From: Flavobacteriales bacterium
Lineage (GTDB): Bacteria; Bacteroidota; Bacteroidia; Flavobacteriales_F; PHOS-HE28
Assembly: GCA_020847755.1 (NCBI GenBank)
Contig: JADLBK010000109.1
Coordinates: 1-34,767 of the forward strand
Length of the DNA stretch: 34,767 nucleotides
Direction: 5' to 3'
Below the pieces are notes generated by a model. That model saw only the letters and a list, made by a program, of their open reading frames with translations, was not told where the DNA came from and did not search any database. Positions 25,965 to 33,360 of this stretch are shown here, one piece after another. Each line of letters begins with the position of its first letter. The stretch's first letter is position 1. Made by a program: the position numbers and the translations under genes.

Positions 25965-26573
25965 ATGCAACTCGACCCGGCCCAGATCGGCAAGGCGTTC
26001 CTGGTGCTCTTCGCGGTGATCGACATCGTGGGGGGCATCCCGCTCATCCTGCAGGTACGGCAGAAGGCCGGGCGCATCTATCCGCTCCGGGCCACTTTGG
26101 TGAGCCTGGGCATCATGGTCACCTTCCTGTTCGTGGGCGAGGGCATCCTGCGCGTGGTGGGTGTCGACGTCCGGTCGTTCGCCGTGGCCGGTTCGTTGGT
26201 GTTGTTCTTCATCGCCCTGGAGATGACCCTCGGCATCCGGCTTTTCAAGGAGGACACCTCCGCGCCGGGCCTGCCCAGCGACGACCCCAAGGTGTACAGC
26301 ATCGTGCCGCTGGCCTTCCCGGTCATCGCCGGGGCGGGCACCATCACCACCATCCTGTCACTGCGGGCCGAGTACGCAACGCTGAACATCCTTGCGGCCA
26401 TCGTGCTCAACATGGGCCCGGTGCTGCTGGTCCTGTTCCTCACCAACCGCATCGAACGGCTGCTGGGCCGTGTGGGCCTCATCGTCATCCGCAAGGCCTT
26501 CGGCGTCATCCTGCTCGCCATCAGCGTGAAGTTGTTCACCGGCAACATCACCTACCTCCTCCCGACCCCATGA
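25965..26573 (+). CDS. MarC family integral membrane protein
   Basis: This 202-residue protein has six hydrophobic helices (about 10-30, 44-63, 68-88, 110-132, 142-160 and 176-195). AVIDIVGGIPLILQV near the start and VPLAFPVIAGAGTITTIL in the middle are conserved MarC/UPF0056 motifs. Despite the name (multiple antibiotic resistance) the family has no proven resistance role. The ATG at 25965 is placed just after the palindrome; upstream in-frame sequence is translated repeat. Its stop overlaps the rnhA start (ATGA). Confidence 0.9.
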   Translation: MQLDPAQIGKAFLVLFAVIDIVGGIPLILQVRQKAGRIYPLRATLVSLGIMVTFLFVGEGILRVVGVDVRSFAVAGSLVLFFIALEMTLGIRLFKEDTSAPGLPSDDPKVYSIVPLAFPVIAGAGTITTILSLRAEYATLNILAAIVLNMGPVLLVLFLTNRIERLLGRVGLIVIRKAFGVILLAISVKLFTGNITYLLPTP

Positions 26574-27040
26574 GCGCACACGTGACCGCCTACACGGACG
26601 GTGCCGCCAGTGGCAACCCGGGCCCGGGCGGCTACGGGGTGGTGCTGGAGAGCGGCAGCCACCGACGCGAGCTCTGGGGCGGATACCGCCACACCACCAA
26701 CAACCGCATGGAGCTGCTGGCCGTCATCGTCGCGCTCGAGGCGCTCAAGCGACCCGGCATGGAGGTGACGGTGGTGAGCGACAGCAAGTACGTGGTGGAC
26801 AGCGTGGAAAAGGGCTGGGTGTTCGATTGGGAGGGAAAGGGCTTCGCGAAGCGCAAGAACCCTGACCTCTGGAAGCGCTTCCTGAAGGTGTACCGACAGC
26901 ACAAGGTCCGCTTCCACTGGATCCGCGGCCACAACGGCCACCCGCAGAACGAACTGTGCGACCGCCTGGCGGTGGCCGCCCGCGAGCAGTCGGGCCTGCC
27001 GGCGGACGAGGTGTACGAACAGCTCGGTGAGGGCGGTTGA
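26570..27040 (+). CDS. rnhA: ribonuclease HI
   Basis: This 156-residue enzyme cuts the RNA strand of RNA-DNA hybrids. The catalytic carboxylates are Asp10 (AYTDGAASGNPGPGGYG), Glu48 (NNRMELLAV), Asp71 (VVSDSKYVVD) and Asp131 (NELCDRLA), with His121 in RGHNGHPQNE. The basic protrusion (WEGKGFAKRKNPDLWKR) is present. Translation is coupled to the marC-like gene. Confidence 0.97.
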   Translation: MSAHVTAYTDGAASGNPGPGGYGVVLESGSHRRELWGGYRHTTNNRMELLAVIVALEALKRPGMEVTVVSDSKYVVDSVEKGWVFDWEGKGFAKRKNPDLWKRFLKVYRQHKVRFHWIRGHNGHPQNELCDRLAVAAREQSGLPADEVYEQLGEGG

Positions 27041-27062
27041 GCACCGCCACCGCACAGCGCCC

Positions 27063-27070
27063 TATTTTCG
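27063..27070 (+). promoter_or_regulatory. -7 box TATTTTCG, likely leaderless start of the biotin carrier gene
   Basis: The box ends 6 bases before the ATG at 27077. A TTG at 27037-27039 lies 23 bases upstream, at the long end of the usual spacing. Confidence 0.48.
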
Positions 27071-27076
27071 CCCGCC

Positions 27077-27601
27077 ATGCCGCGCAAGCTCTACGCCCAC
27101 CTCAACCGGTCCGACACCCCCGTGGTGCTGGAGCGGCGCACGCCCGACGGGCCCTGGGTGCCCAAAGGCACCACCGACCTGGACATCAGTGCAGCGGGCA
27201 AAGGCACGTTCAGCGTGCTGCTGGACGGCCGGTCGGTACGCGCCACGGTGGTGAAGGAGGACCGCGCATCGGGTGTGGTGAAGCTGCGCATCGGCGGCAA
27301 GCTTTACACCGTGCGGCTGGAGGACGAACGCGCCCGCCTGGTGCAAGCCCTGGGGCTGGACAAGGCCCGTGGCGGGTTGGTGCCCGAGCTCAAGGCACCC
27401 ATGCCGGGACTGGTGCTGAACGTGCTGGTGAAGGCCGGCGATGTGGTGCGCAAGAACGACGCCCTGCTGGTGCTGGAGGCCATGAAGATGGAGAACGTGA
27501 TCAAGGCACCGGGCGATGCCGTGGTGGCCCAGGTGCATGCCGTGCAGGGCAAGGCCGTGGAGAAAGGCCAGTTGCTGCTCGGCTTCGCGCCCGTGAGCTG
27601 A
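27077..27601 (+). CDS. biotin carboxyl carrier protein (acyl-CoA carboxylase biotin subunit)
   Basis: This 174-residue protein carries the biotin attachment motif EAMKMEN with Lys137, in a C-terminal biotinyl domain (about 103-171) that starts [20 protein letters not shown]. The N-terminal 95 residues are a beta-rich region like those of Bacteroidota stand-alone biotin subunits of acetyl- or propionyl-CoA carboxylases. It would carry CO2 between a biotin carboxylase and a carboxyltransferase. Neither partner is in the window. Confidence 0.88.
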   Translation: MPRKLYAHLNRSDTPVVLERRTPDGPWVPKGTTDLDISAAGKGTFSVLLDGRSVRATVVKEDRASGVVKLRIGGKLYTVRLEDERARLVQALGLDKARGGLVPELKAPMPGLVLNVLVKAGDVVRKNDALLVLEAMKMENVIKAPGDAVVAQVHAVQGKAVEKGQLLLGFAPVS

Positions 27602-27692
27602 ACGCACACAACGCTTCCGGATCGCGTTCGGCGCGGTCCTTGTCCGGACAGCCGACCTGATGGCGGACAGCATCCGCCCCCCTCGGCCGAAC

Positions 27693-27700
27693 TACCTTTC
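27693..27700 (+). promoter_or_regulatory. -7 box TACCTTTC, likely leaderless start of the superoxide dismutase gene
   Basis: The box ends 4 bases before the ATG at 27705 and has one mismatch at its last base. No -33 TTG is visible at the expected distance. Confidence 0.42.
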
Positions 27701-27704
27701 GCAC

Positions 27705-28400
27705 ATGGACCGCAAACGCTTCCTCACCCGCTCGCTTCAGGCCGCCGCAGGCGTAGCCCTCGCTCCTGCCGTACTGCGTTCGGCACCCTCGGGCGCCGGC
27801 GGGCTGCTCTTCGCCCAGGCACCCCTGCCCTATCCCTTCGAGGCGCTGGAGCCGCACATCGACACGCTCACCATGCAGATCCACTATGGCAAGCACCACG
27901 CGGCCTATGTGAAGAACGCCAACGAGGCCCTGGCCGCCGAGGCCGTGCCCGCGACCACGGCCGAGCAGCTCTTCGGCACCATCGGCGGGGTGAGCGCCAA
28001 GCTGCGCAACAACGCCGGCGGCGCCTGGAACCACGACCTCTTCTGGAGCAGCATGGCGCCTGGCCGGGGCGGCGATCCGACCGGGCCGGTGGCCGATGCG
28101 CTCGCCGGCGCCTTCGGGTCGGTGGAGAAGTTCAAGGAGGCCTTCACCGACGCGGCCATGAAGCGCTTCGGTAGCGGCTGGGCCTGGCTGGTGCTGCAGG
28201 AGGGGAAGCTCGCCATCGGCAGCACGCCGAACCAGGACAACCCCCTGATGGAGGTGAGCGACCTGAAGGGCCGCCCGCTGCTGGGACTGGACGTGTGGGA
28301 GCACGCCTACTACCTCAAGTACCAGAACAAACGCAACGAGTACGTGGCCGCCTGGTGGAACCTGGTGAACTGGGACAGCGTCGCCGGGCGGTTGGGCTGA
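27705..28400 (+). CDS. exported Fe/Mn superoxide dismutase
   Basis: This 231-residue protein has an export signal of about 35 residues ([23 protein letters not shown]) before the SOD fold. The metal ligands are His60 ([12 protein letters not shown]), His110 ([13 protein letters not shown]), Asp196 and His200 ([13 protein letters not shown]). Gly-Gly at 105-106 and TPNQDNPL favour manganese or cambialistic use over iron. The twin basic RKRFLTRS segment hints at Tat export, which would fit a metalloprotein folded before transport, though it lacks a strict RR pair. An ATG at 27660 upstream is in frame but lies before the promoter box. Confidence 0.9.
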   Translation: MDRKRFLTRSLQAAAGVALAPAVLRSAPSGAGGLLFAQAPLPYPFEALEPHIDTLTMQIHYGKHHAAYVKNANEALAAEAVPATTAEQLFGTIGGVSAKLRNNAGGAWNHDLFWSSMAPGRGGDPTGPVADALAGAFGSVEKFKEAFTDAAMKRFGSGWAWLVLQEGKLAIGSTPNQDNPLMEVSDLKGRPLLGLDVWEHAYYLKYQNKRNEYVAAWWNLVNWDSVAGRLG

Positions 28401-28409
28401 GCGGTCCGC

Positions 28410-29339
28410 TCAGTCCTCCACCAGCTCGATGTCGAAGTCCACGAGCTCCACGAACTGCTGCACCCGCCGATCGATGTCCTCGCGGGTGATCTCCGCCAGG
28501 CGTTCGATGCCGAACTTCTCGCAGGTGAAGCTGGCCAGGGCGCTGCCCACGATGATGGCGCGCTTGAGGTTGTCGAAGCTGTGGTCCTGCGTGCGGGCCA
28601 GGTAGCCGATGAAGCCCCCGGCGAAGGTGTCACCTGCGCCCGTGGGGTCCACCACATCCTCCAGCGGCAGGGCGGGTGCGAAGAACACGCGGTCGGGACC
28701 GAAGAGGAGGGCGCCGTGCTCCCCCTTCTTCACCACCAGGTAGCGGGGGCCCATGGCCAGGATGCGCGCGGCGGCCTTCACCAGGCTGTGCTCGCCGCTC
28801 AACTGGCGCGCCTCGGCGTCGTTGATGGCCAGGATGTCCACCCGCTGGATCACGCGCTTGAGGTCCTCCAGGGCGCTGTCCATCCAGAAGTTCATGGTAT
28901 CCATCACCACCAGGGCCGGACGCTCGGCCATCTGGTCCAGCACCTTGGCCTGCACCTTGGGGTCCAGGTTCCCGAGCATCACGTAAGGGGCCTGGGTGTA
29001 GGTGGTGGGCAACGTGGGGTCGAGGTCCAACAGCACGTTCAGCCGGGTCTCCAGCGTGTCGCGGCTGTTCATGTCGTAGTGGTAGCGGCCTGCCCAGAAG
29101 AAGCTCTCCTTGCCCTGCAACACCTCCAGCCCCTGGAGGTCCACCCCCCGGCGACGCAGGTCGTCCATCACCGTGGTGGGGAAATCATCGCCCACCACGC
29201 TCACCAGGCCGATCTTGTCCAGGAAGATGCTGGCGGCGAGGGAGATGTACGTGGCGGCCCCGCCCACGGTCTTTTCGGCCACGCCGAAGGGGGTCTCGAT
29301 CCGGTCAAAGGCGACGGTGCCGACGGTGATGAGCTGCAT
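28410..29339 (-). CDS. PfkB family carbohydrate/nucleoside kinase
   Basis: This 309-residue ribokinase-fold kinase opens ITVGTVAFDRIETPFG, has the VGGAATYISLAASIF substrate motif, and ends with the catalytic DPTGAGDTFAGGFIGYLA, where the Asp of GAGD is the general base. The substrate is not certain. Bacteroidota members of this subgroup are usually annotated only as sugar kinases. It lies downstream of tRNA-Asn and its terminator, and no clear box was found before its ATG. It converges with the SOD gene, 9 bp apart. Confidence 0.88.
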   Translation of the reverse strand: MQLITVGTVAFDRIETPFGVAEKTVGGAATYISLAASIFLDKIGLVSVVGDDFPTTVMDDLRRRGVDLQGLEVLQGKESFFWAGRYHYDMNSRDTLETRLNVLLDLDPTLPTTYTQAPYVMLGNLDPKVQAKVLDQMAERPALVVMDTMNFWMDSALEDLKRVIQRVDILAINDAEARQLSGEHSLVKAAARILAMGPRYLVVKKGEHGALLFGPDRVFFAPALPLEDVVDPTGAGDTFAGGFIGYLARTQDHSFDNLKRAIIVGSALASFTCEKFGIERLAEITREDIDRRVQQFVELVDFDIELVED

Positions 29340-29411
29340 GGGGAAGGTCGGGTTGGTTCACGCAGAGGCGCAGACAAGGGACCACCATATCCCGGTCGGC
29401 TGCACGCCTAC

Positions 29412-29438
29412 AAAAGGAAGAAAGCCGCTCACGCGGCT
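29412..29438 (-). terminator. Rho-independent terminator of tRNA-Asn
   Basis: On the minus strand, a 6-bp stem (AGCCGC / GCGGCT) closed by a GTGA tetraloop is followed by TTCTTCCTTTT. It begins 12 bases after the tRNA 3' end. Confidence 0.75.
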
Positions 29439-29449
29439 CTCTTCGTTCG

Positions 29450-29523
29450 CTCCCCGGGCTGGACTTGAACCAGCGACCCCATGATTAACAGTCATGTGCT
29501 CTAACCAGCTGAGCTACCAGGGA
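29450..29523 (-). tRNA. tRNA-Asn (anticodon GTT)
   Basis: The 74-nt cloverleaf has a 7-bp acceptor stem (TCCCTGG / CCGGGGA with one T-G pair), the D-arm GCTCAGCTGGTTAGAGC, an anticodon stem CATGA/TCATG around the loop CTGTTAA with anticodon GTT, and the T-arm GCTGG-TTCAAGT-CCAGC. The discriminator is G and CCA is not encoded. Full promoter and terminator flank it. Confidence 0.97.
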
Positions 29524-29546
29524 AGGTGTCCGTGGAAAACGGAGCG

Positions 29547-29577
29547 CAAATGTAAGCCGCGCCCCGGCATCGGCCAA
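29547..29577 (-). promoter_or_regulatory. promoter of tRNA-Asn (-33 TTG, -7 TACATTTG)
   Basis: The minus strand has TTG at 29575-29577, a 20-base spacer and an exact TACATTTG at 29547-29554. The predicted start lies about 17 bases before the mature tRNA. It is one of only two sites in the window with both elements. Confidence 0.72.
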
Positions 29578-29611
29578 GTGCCGGTGCGGGCCGGACAGGG
29601 AAGACCCGTTG

Positions 29612-29644
29612 CCGCCACTTGCTGACCACCGCCCGCCACTTGCT
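29612..29644. repeat. 12-bp direct repeat spaced by 21 bp
   Basis: CCGCCACTTGCT occurs at 29612-29623 and 29633-29644, so the copies are exactly two helical turns apart. They lie between the tRNA-Asn promoter and the secreted protein gene at 29713. Such spacing suits a dimeric regulator, but no regulator is known here. Confidence 0.45.
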
Positions 29645-29712
29645 CATCCCGCCTATGGAAGCCCTGGGGGCCGCGGCAGTTTTGACCCATCGAACGCCAA
29701 CGACCCCACCCC

Positions 29713-30192
29713 ATGAACGCCCGCCGCCTCCTCGCCACCGCCGCCACCATCCTCACCGCCAGCTGCCTGTTCGCCAGCAAGCAGGTCACCTTCCACGGCA
29801 AGATCGAGACGCTTGATGGCGGTGCCCGCCGCACCATGGTCCTGGTGGAGCGCGCCGACGGTTCCCTGGACAGCATGGTGGTGGCCGGCAACGGCACCTT
29901 CAAGCTCCGCGTGGAGGCCGACAGCCGGCTGCGCCTCACCTTCCGCCAGAACGGCTACATCACCAAGGTGGTGGAGGTCAACACCCTCAACGCCTTCCCC
30001 AAGTTCAAGAGCGAGAACGACCGCGAGGTCCGCTTCTCCGTGGAGCTGATGCCCCAGAGCCCCTCCAACGACCTGGCCTTCGCCGCCCCGGTGGGCCACA
30101 TCACCTTCACCAAGGGCAGCGGCCTGATGAAGGTCCACTACGACCACACCCTGGTGACCCTGCCCGCCACGGACGTCACCGCCGCTCGCTGA
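29713..30192 (+). CDS. secreted hypothetical protein
   Basis: This 159-residue protein has a signal peptide (MNARRLLATAATILTASCLF, cleavage about 22) and a beta-rich body: KQVTFHGKIETLDGGARRTMVLVERADGS, then VAGNGTFKLRVEADSRLRLTFRQNGYITKVVEV. That is the layout of a carboxypeptidase-regulatory/transthyretin-like domain (short strands, Gly turn, NGYITK end). The C-terminal 55 residues are not recognisable. The likely location is the periplasm; function is unknown. A CAGTTTTG box lies 28 bases upstream. Confidence 0.75.
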   Translation: MNARRLLATAATILTASCLFASKQVTFHGKIETLDGGARRTMVLVERADGSLDSMVVAGNGTFKLRVEADSRLRLTFRQNGYITKVVEVNTLNAFPKFKSENDREVRFSVELMPQSPSNDLAFAAPVGHITFTKGSGLMKVHYDHTLVTLPATDVTAAR

Positions 30193-30277
30193 TCGCATCA
30201 TGCTACGGGACGGGGGTCCTGTTCGACGATGGAGGGGCTGCCTGCGGGTGGCCCTTCCGCATTCAGTGGGGAACGCA

Positions 30278-30307
30278 AAGGGGCCGCCCCTTTCGGAACG
30301 GCCCCTT
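30278..30307 (-). terminator. terminator-like hairpin after the second ssb gene
   Basis: A perfect 9-bp stem (AAGGGGCCG / CGGCCCCTT) with a 12-base loop lies 19 bases after the ssb stop on the minus strand. An alternative 7-bp hairpin (AAAGGGG / CCCCTTT) can form within it. There is no long T tract. It may serve both converging genes. Confidence 0.5.
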
Positions 30308-30326
30308 GGTCGGAGTTCACGGCCGA

Positions 30327-30674
30327 TCAGGCCGCCTTGGCGCCAGTGGCCAGGAGCTGGAAGTCGTTGAGGACGACCTCGCTCACCTGGCGCTTCTGCC
30401 CGTCCTTGCCTTCGTAGCTGCGGTGCACCAGGCGCCCCTCGAGCACCACGCCGGTGCCCTTGCGCAGCATGCGCTCCACCATCTCGGCCGTGCGGCCCCA
30501 GGCCACCACGGTGTGCCATTGGGTGGTGCTCACGCGGTCGCCGTTGGCGTTGCGGTGGCTGCTGTGGGTGGCCACGCTCATGCGGGCCACTTTGCGTCCT
30601 TGTGCGATCTCGCGCACTTCCGGATCGTACCCGAGGTGGCCGATCAACTGCACTTTGTTCTTCAGGGTGTTCAT
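30327..30674 (-). CDS. ssb: single-stranded DNA-binding protein, short form (copy 2)
   Basis: This 115-residue OB-fold protein starts MNTLKNKVQLIGHLGYDPEV, with RKVARMSVATHSSHRNANG and the core TQWHTVVAWGRTAEMVERMLRKGTGVVLEGRLVHRSYEGKDGQKRQVSEVVLNDFQLL. It ends GAKAA and has no disordered linker or acidic DDDIPF-like tip, so it should lack the usual partner-recruiting tail, as in other short Bacteroidota SSBs. It lies 51 bases downstream of a close paralogue in the same orientation. Confidence 0.93.
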   Translation of the reverse strand: MNTLKNKVQLIGHLGYDPEVREIAQGRKVARMSVATHSSHRNANGDRVSTTQWHTVVAWGRTAEMVERMLRKGTGVVLEGRLVHRSYEGKDGQKRQVSEVVLNDFQLLATGAKAA

Positions 30675-30725
30675 GACCTCGTTGGTTTGTGGGGTGAGGG
30701 GTCGTTGGATGGATGGATGATGCGA

Positions 30726-31085
30726 TCAGGCGGCGGCCTCCACGGCGGGTTCGTTCTTGTTCACCACCTGGAACTCGCTGAGCACGACCTCGGTGATGTA
30801 GCGCTTCTGCCCGTCCTTGCCTTCGTAGCTGCGGTGCACGAGCTTGCCCTGCAGCGCAACGCGGCTGCCCTTGTGGAGCAGGTTGCCCACTTGATCGGCC
30901 TGTGCGCCCCAGGCCACCACGGTGTGCCACTGGGTGTCGGTGATGCGCTCTCCGCTCTTGTTGGTGTAGCTCTCGCTGGTGGCGACGCTCATGCGGGCCA
31001 TCCGGCGTCCGCCGCTCACTTCCTTGATCTCCGGGTCGTTGCCCAGGTTGCCGATCAGCTGCACAAGGTTCTTCATCGTGTTCAT
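30726..31085 (-). CDS. ssb: single-stranded DNA-binding protein, short form (copy 1)
   Basis: This protein has 119 residues from the ATG at 31085 (MNTMKNLVQLIGNLGNDPEI); an upstream in-frame ATG at 31160 adds sequence unlike the family. It shares the core TQWHTVVAWG, KLVHRSYEGKDGQKR and EVVLSEFQ with copy 2, and ends EPAVEAAA, with no acidic tip beyond isolated Glu. The block of DNA coding for RSYEGKDGQKR is nearly identical in both genes, which supports tandem duplication. The two genes are probably co-transcribed. Confidence 0.93.
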   Translation of the reverse strand: MNTMKNLVQLIGNLGNDPEIKEVSGGRRMARMSVATSESYTNKSGERITDTQWHTVVAWGAQADQVGNLLHKGSRVALQGKLVHRSYEGKDGQKRYITEVVLSEFQVVNKNEPAVEAAA

Positions 31086-31355
31086 GGTCTCGGGTGTGTT
31101 TGAGGGTTTGTGTGTTCGTTCGATGCCTGGCTTGACGTTGAAGCCGATGCAAACCTTCACCCCTCGATCACCGGGACTCGGTAAGTCGTCATTTGTATGC
31201 GACAGCAGTCGTTTGCCACCGTTTGTCGGACGGCTGCTCGGCGTGGTAAGGTGGATGATCTTCAGTACCTTGCTGGGCGGATGGACCCGGTGATCCCCCG
31301 GCAGGCAGCGGAAGCGCCGATCGAGGCGTCAACGGCTATGGAAACCACCTGACCG
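31086..31355. other. divergent intergenic region between ssb and the ECF sigma gene
   Basis: The region is 270 bp and lacks a credible gene. The ssb leader side is A/C-rich and unstructured. The sigma side holds TACCTTGC (31266-31273, plus), a weak -7 candidate 82 bases before the sigma GTG, and two nearby CGTTTG copies near 31210-31237. No clear sigma-specific autoregulatory promoter could be named. Confidence 0.4.
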
Positions 31356-31922
31356 GTGCGTGAACTCACCGAGCGCGAGCTGGTGGAAGGCTGCCTGCGC
31401 GAGGACCGTCGCTGCCAGGAGGCCCTCTACAAGCGATATGCGCGGCGCATGTACGCCGTGTGCCTCCGCTATGCCCGGCACGAGCTGGAAGCGCAGGACA
31501 TGATGCAGGAGGGTTTTGTGCGGGTGTTCGACAAGCTCGGCGGTTTCAGGCAGGACGGTTCGTTGGAGGGGTGGGTCCGTCGCATCATGGTGCACACCGC
31601 CATCAACCAATACCGCCGTAAATCGTTCCAGCAGGAGCGCTTCGGCCTGGAGAAACTGCCGGAGGACCCGGTGGCGGCCACCGCCCTGGCCGAACTGGGG
31701 GAGCGGGAGCTGCTGGCGTTGGTGGCCGGATTGCCGGACGGCTATCGCACGGTGTTCAACCTGTTCGCCATCGAGGGCTACGACCATGCGGAGATCGCAT
31801 CCATGCTGGGCTGCGGGGAGAGCACCTCGCGAAGCCAGCTGGCCAAGGCGCGCCGCATGCTGCAGGAACGCATTCACGCCATACATCTGACGACCCATGA
31901 GGGAAAGGCATCCGATCGATGA
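31356..31922 (+). CDS. ECF-type RNA polymerase sigma factor
   Basis: This 188-residue sigma-70 family member has only regions 2 and 4. Region 2 spans about 20-82: ALYKRYARRMYAVCLRYARHELEAQDMMQEGFVRVF, then DGSLEGWVRRIMVHTAINQYRR, the DNA-melting and -10-contact part. Region 4 spans about 122-175: LVAGLPDGYRTVFNLFAIEGYDHAEIASMLGCGESTSRSQLAKARRML. It should redirect RNA polymerase to an envelope-related regulon. The GTG at 31356 gives the family N-terminus; no in-frame ATG precedes it. Its 3' end overlaps the next gene by 26 bases, the usual arrangement with a cognate anti-sigma. Confidence 0.93.
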   Translation: MRELTERELVEGCLREDRRCQEALYKRYARRMYAVCLRYARHELEAQDMMQEGFVRVFDKLGGFRQDGSLEGWVRRIMVHTAINQYRRKSFQQERFGLEKLPEDPVAATALAELGERELLALVAGLPDGYRTVFNLFAIEGYDHAEIASMLGCGESTSRSQLAKARRMLQERIHAIHLTTHEGKASDR

Positions 31923-33360
31923 CATCTTCCGGCGCGGGCTGGCCGCGGCCGAGGTGGAGCCCCCTGCCTCGGTGTGGGCGGGTGTGTTGCGCCAACGGGC
32001 CGGGCGCCACCGCCTGGTGGTGGTGTGGCGCCGCTTCCGGTGGATGGGCCTGCTGGCGCTGCTGATCGGGGCGCCCCTGCTGTGGTGGGTCAGGACCGAT
32101 GCCCCGGCCCGCATCACACCGGCCTCTGCACAAGCGCCCGCAGCGCGCTCCGGCTCTGTGAACGCACCCATGGGCGCCTCCGACCGGTCGTCGCCCCCCG
32201 CCGGGACCGTCCCCGTACCGGCCCACGCGACCACCTCTTCGACGCCCTCCTCCTCGGCCCGTATACCGGATGCCACGACCGCTCCCGAGGCCACAACGAA
32301 CAGGGCGACCGACGGCCGCTCGCCGGCCGCGATCGCCCCGGATGAACGGGCTCGGCCCTCCACCGCCCCGGTGGGCACGAACAACCACTTCACCGCTGCG
32401 GAACGGATCGGGCATGAGCGATCTTCCACCCGGGCGCAGAAGGTCCCTGAGCGTGAACGCACCTCTTCGAAGAGCACCTTCGGCGGTTCCGCGGCGGGTG
32501 TCCTGTGGATGACGGACCGCTTGAGCGTCGGCGATGCCGAGCCGATGACCGGACGACGTTCGGCGCTTGCGCACGGCATGCCCGCAGCGGCTCCTGGCGC
32601 GCGGAACCTGCCCGCCAGCTATGTGCTGCCACGTGCGGACTGGTGGCTGGCCGTGGTGGCCGGACGGTTCGATCGCTCACGGCTCTGGAAGGGCAGCGAC
32701 CCCGAACTGGTGAGCGCGCGCACGGCCGTGGAGGGACACACCGGTGAATGGCTTTGGGGACTGTGGGCCGGGCGGCGGTGGCGGTCGGGCACCTGGTTCG
32801 GCGCCGGGGTCGAGCACACGGGTGGCCGCAGTACCTATGAGCGTTTCGACCAAAGCCAACAGGTGAGCGCATTGGTGAACACCAGCATCGCCATTTTCGA
32901 GAACATCGTGCTGGCCACCCAGAGCGACACGCTGTTCGTGGTGCAGGAACGAGCGGAGACCACGGTGATCAACGGCCGCTCGTCCACCTGGCGCGTGCCG
33001 CTGTTGCTGGGCTGGGAGCGTGGTGTACGGCGTTGGGTGTTCGGCGCCCACCTGGGGCTGGCCGTGGAATGGCAGCGCATGCGCGATGGCTACCTCTTCG
33101 TGGAGGAGTGGAGCGAAGGAGGCACCGTGGTCCAGCGCACCGAGCGCGTGCGTGATGCGGACCGGTCCTTCGGCCTGGTCTCCGCCCAACTGGCGCTGGA
33201 TGGCGGCTTCCAGCTCACCGAGCACTGGCGGATCACCGCCGGACCGGTCTATCAGGCGGGCCTGGGCGTCGTCATCGGAGAGGGCGCCGTTCAGGCTCTT
33301 CCCACGCGGCTGGGCGGACAACTGCGGCTCAGCGTCGATCTTCCCCACCGGAACCGATGA
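31897..33360 (+). CDS. predicted trans-envelope anti-sigma protein with C-terminal outer-membrane beta-barrel
   Basis: This 487-residue protein has four parts. Residues 1-47 are cytoplasmic, with IDDIFRRGLAAAEVEPPASVWAGVL, resembling the F-x-x-x-L...P-x-x-VW motif at the start of many Bacteroidota proteins encoded beside ECF sigmas. Residues 49-65 are one transmembrane helix (MGLLALLIGAPLLWWV). About 68-230 form a Pro/Ala/Thr/Ser-rich disordered linker. About 235-487 show alternating aromatic/hydrophobic strands with polar turns (DWWLAVVAGRF, EWLWGLWAGRRWRSGTWFGAGVEH, RRWVFGAHLGLAVEWQRM, LGGQLRLSVDL), as in porin-like barrels. It overlaps the sigma gene by 26 bases and the PKD gene by 4. The anti-sigma role and barrel are inferred, not recognised by a named family. 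Confidence 0.7.
   Translation: MRERHPIDDIFRRGLAAAEVEPPASVWAGVLRQRAGRHRLVVVWRRFRWMGLLALLIGAPLLWWVRTDAPARITPASAQAPAARSGSVNAPMGASDRSSPPAGTVPVPAHATTSSTPSSSARIPDATTAPEATTNRATDGRSPAAIAPDERARPSTAPVGTNNHFTAAERIGHERSSTRAQKVPERERTSSKSTFGGSAAGVLWMTDRLSVGDAEPMTGRRSALAHGMPAAAPGARNLPASYVLPRADWWLAVVAGRFDRSRLWKGSDPELVSARTAVEGHTGEWLWGLWAGRRWRSGTWFGAGVEHTGGRSTYERFDQSQQVSALVNTSIAIFENIVLATQSDTLFVVQERAETTVINGRSSTWRVPLLLGWERGVRRWVFGAHLGLAVEWQRMRDGYLFVEEWSEGGTVVQRTERVRDADRSFGLVSAQLALDGGFQLTEHWRITAGPVYQAGLGVVIGEGAVQALPTRLGGQLRLSVDLPHRNR

Noticed and set aside
31085..31160. Longer N-terminus for the first ssb gene from an ATG at 31160.
   Set aside because: The extra 25 residues are unlike any SSB start, while the ATG at 31085 gives an N-terminus matching the downstream paralogue.
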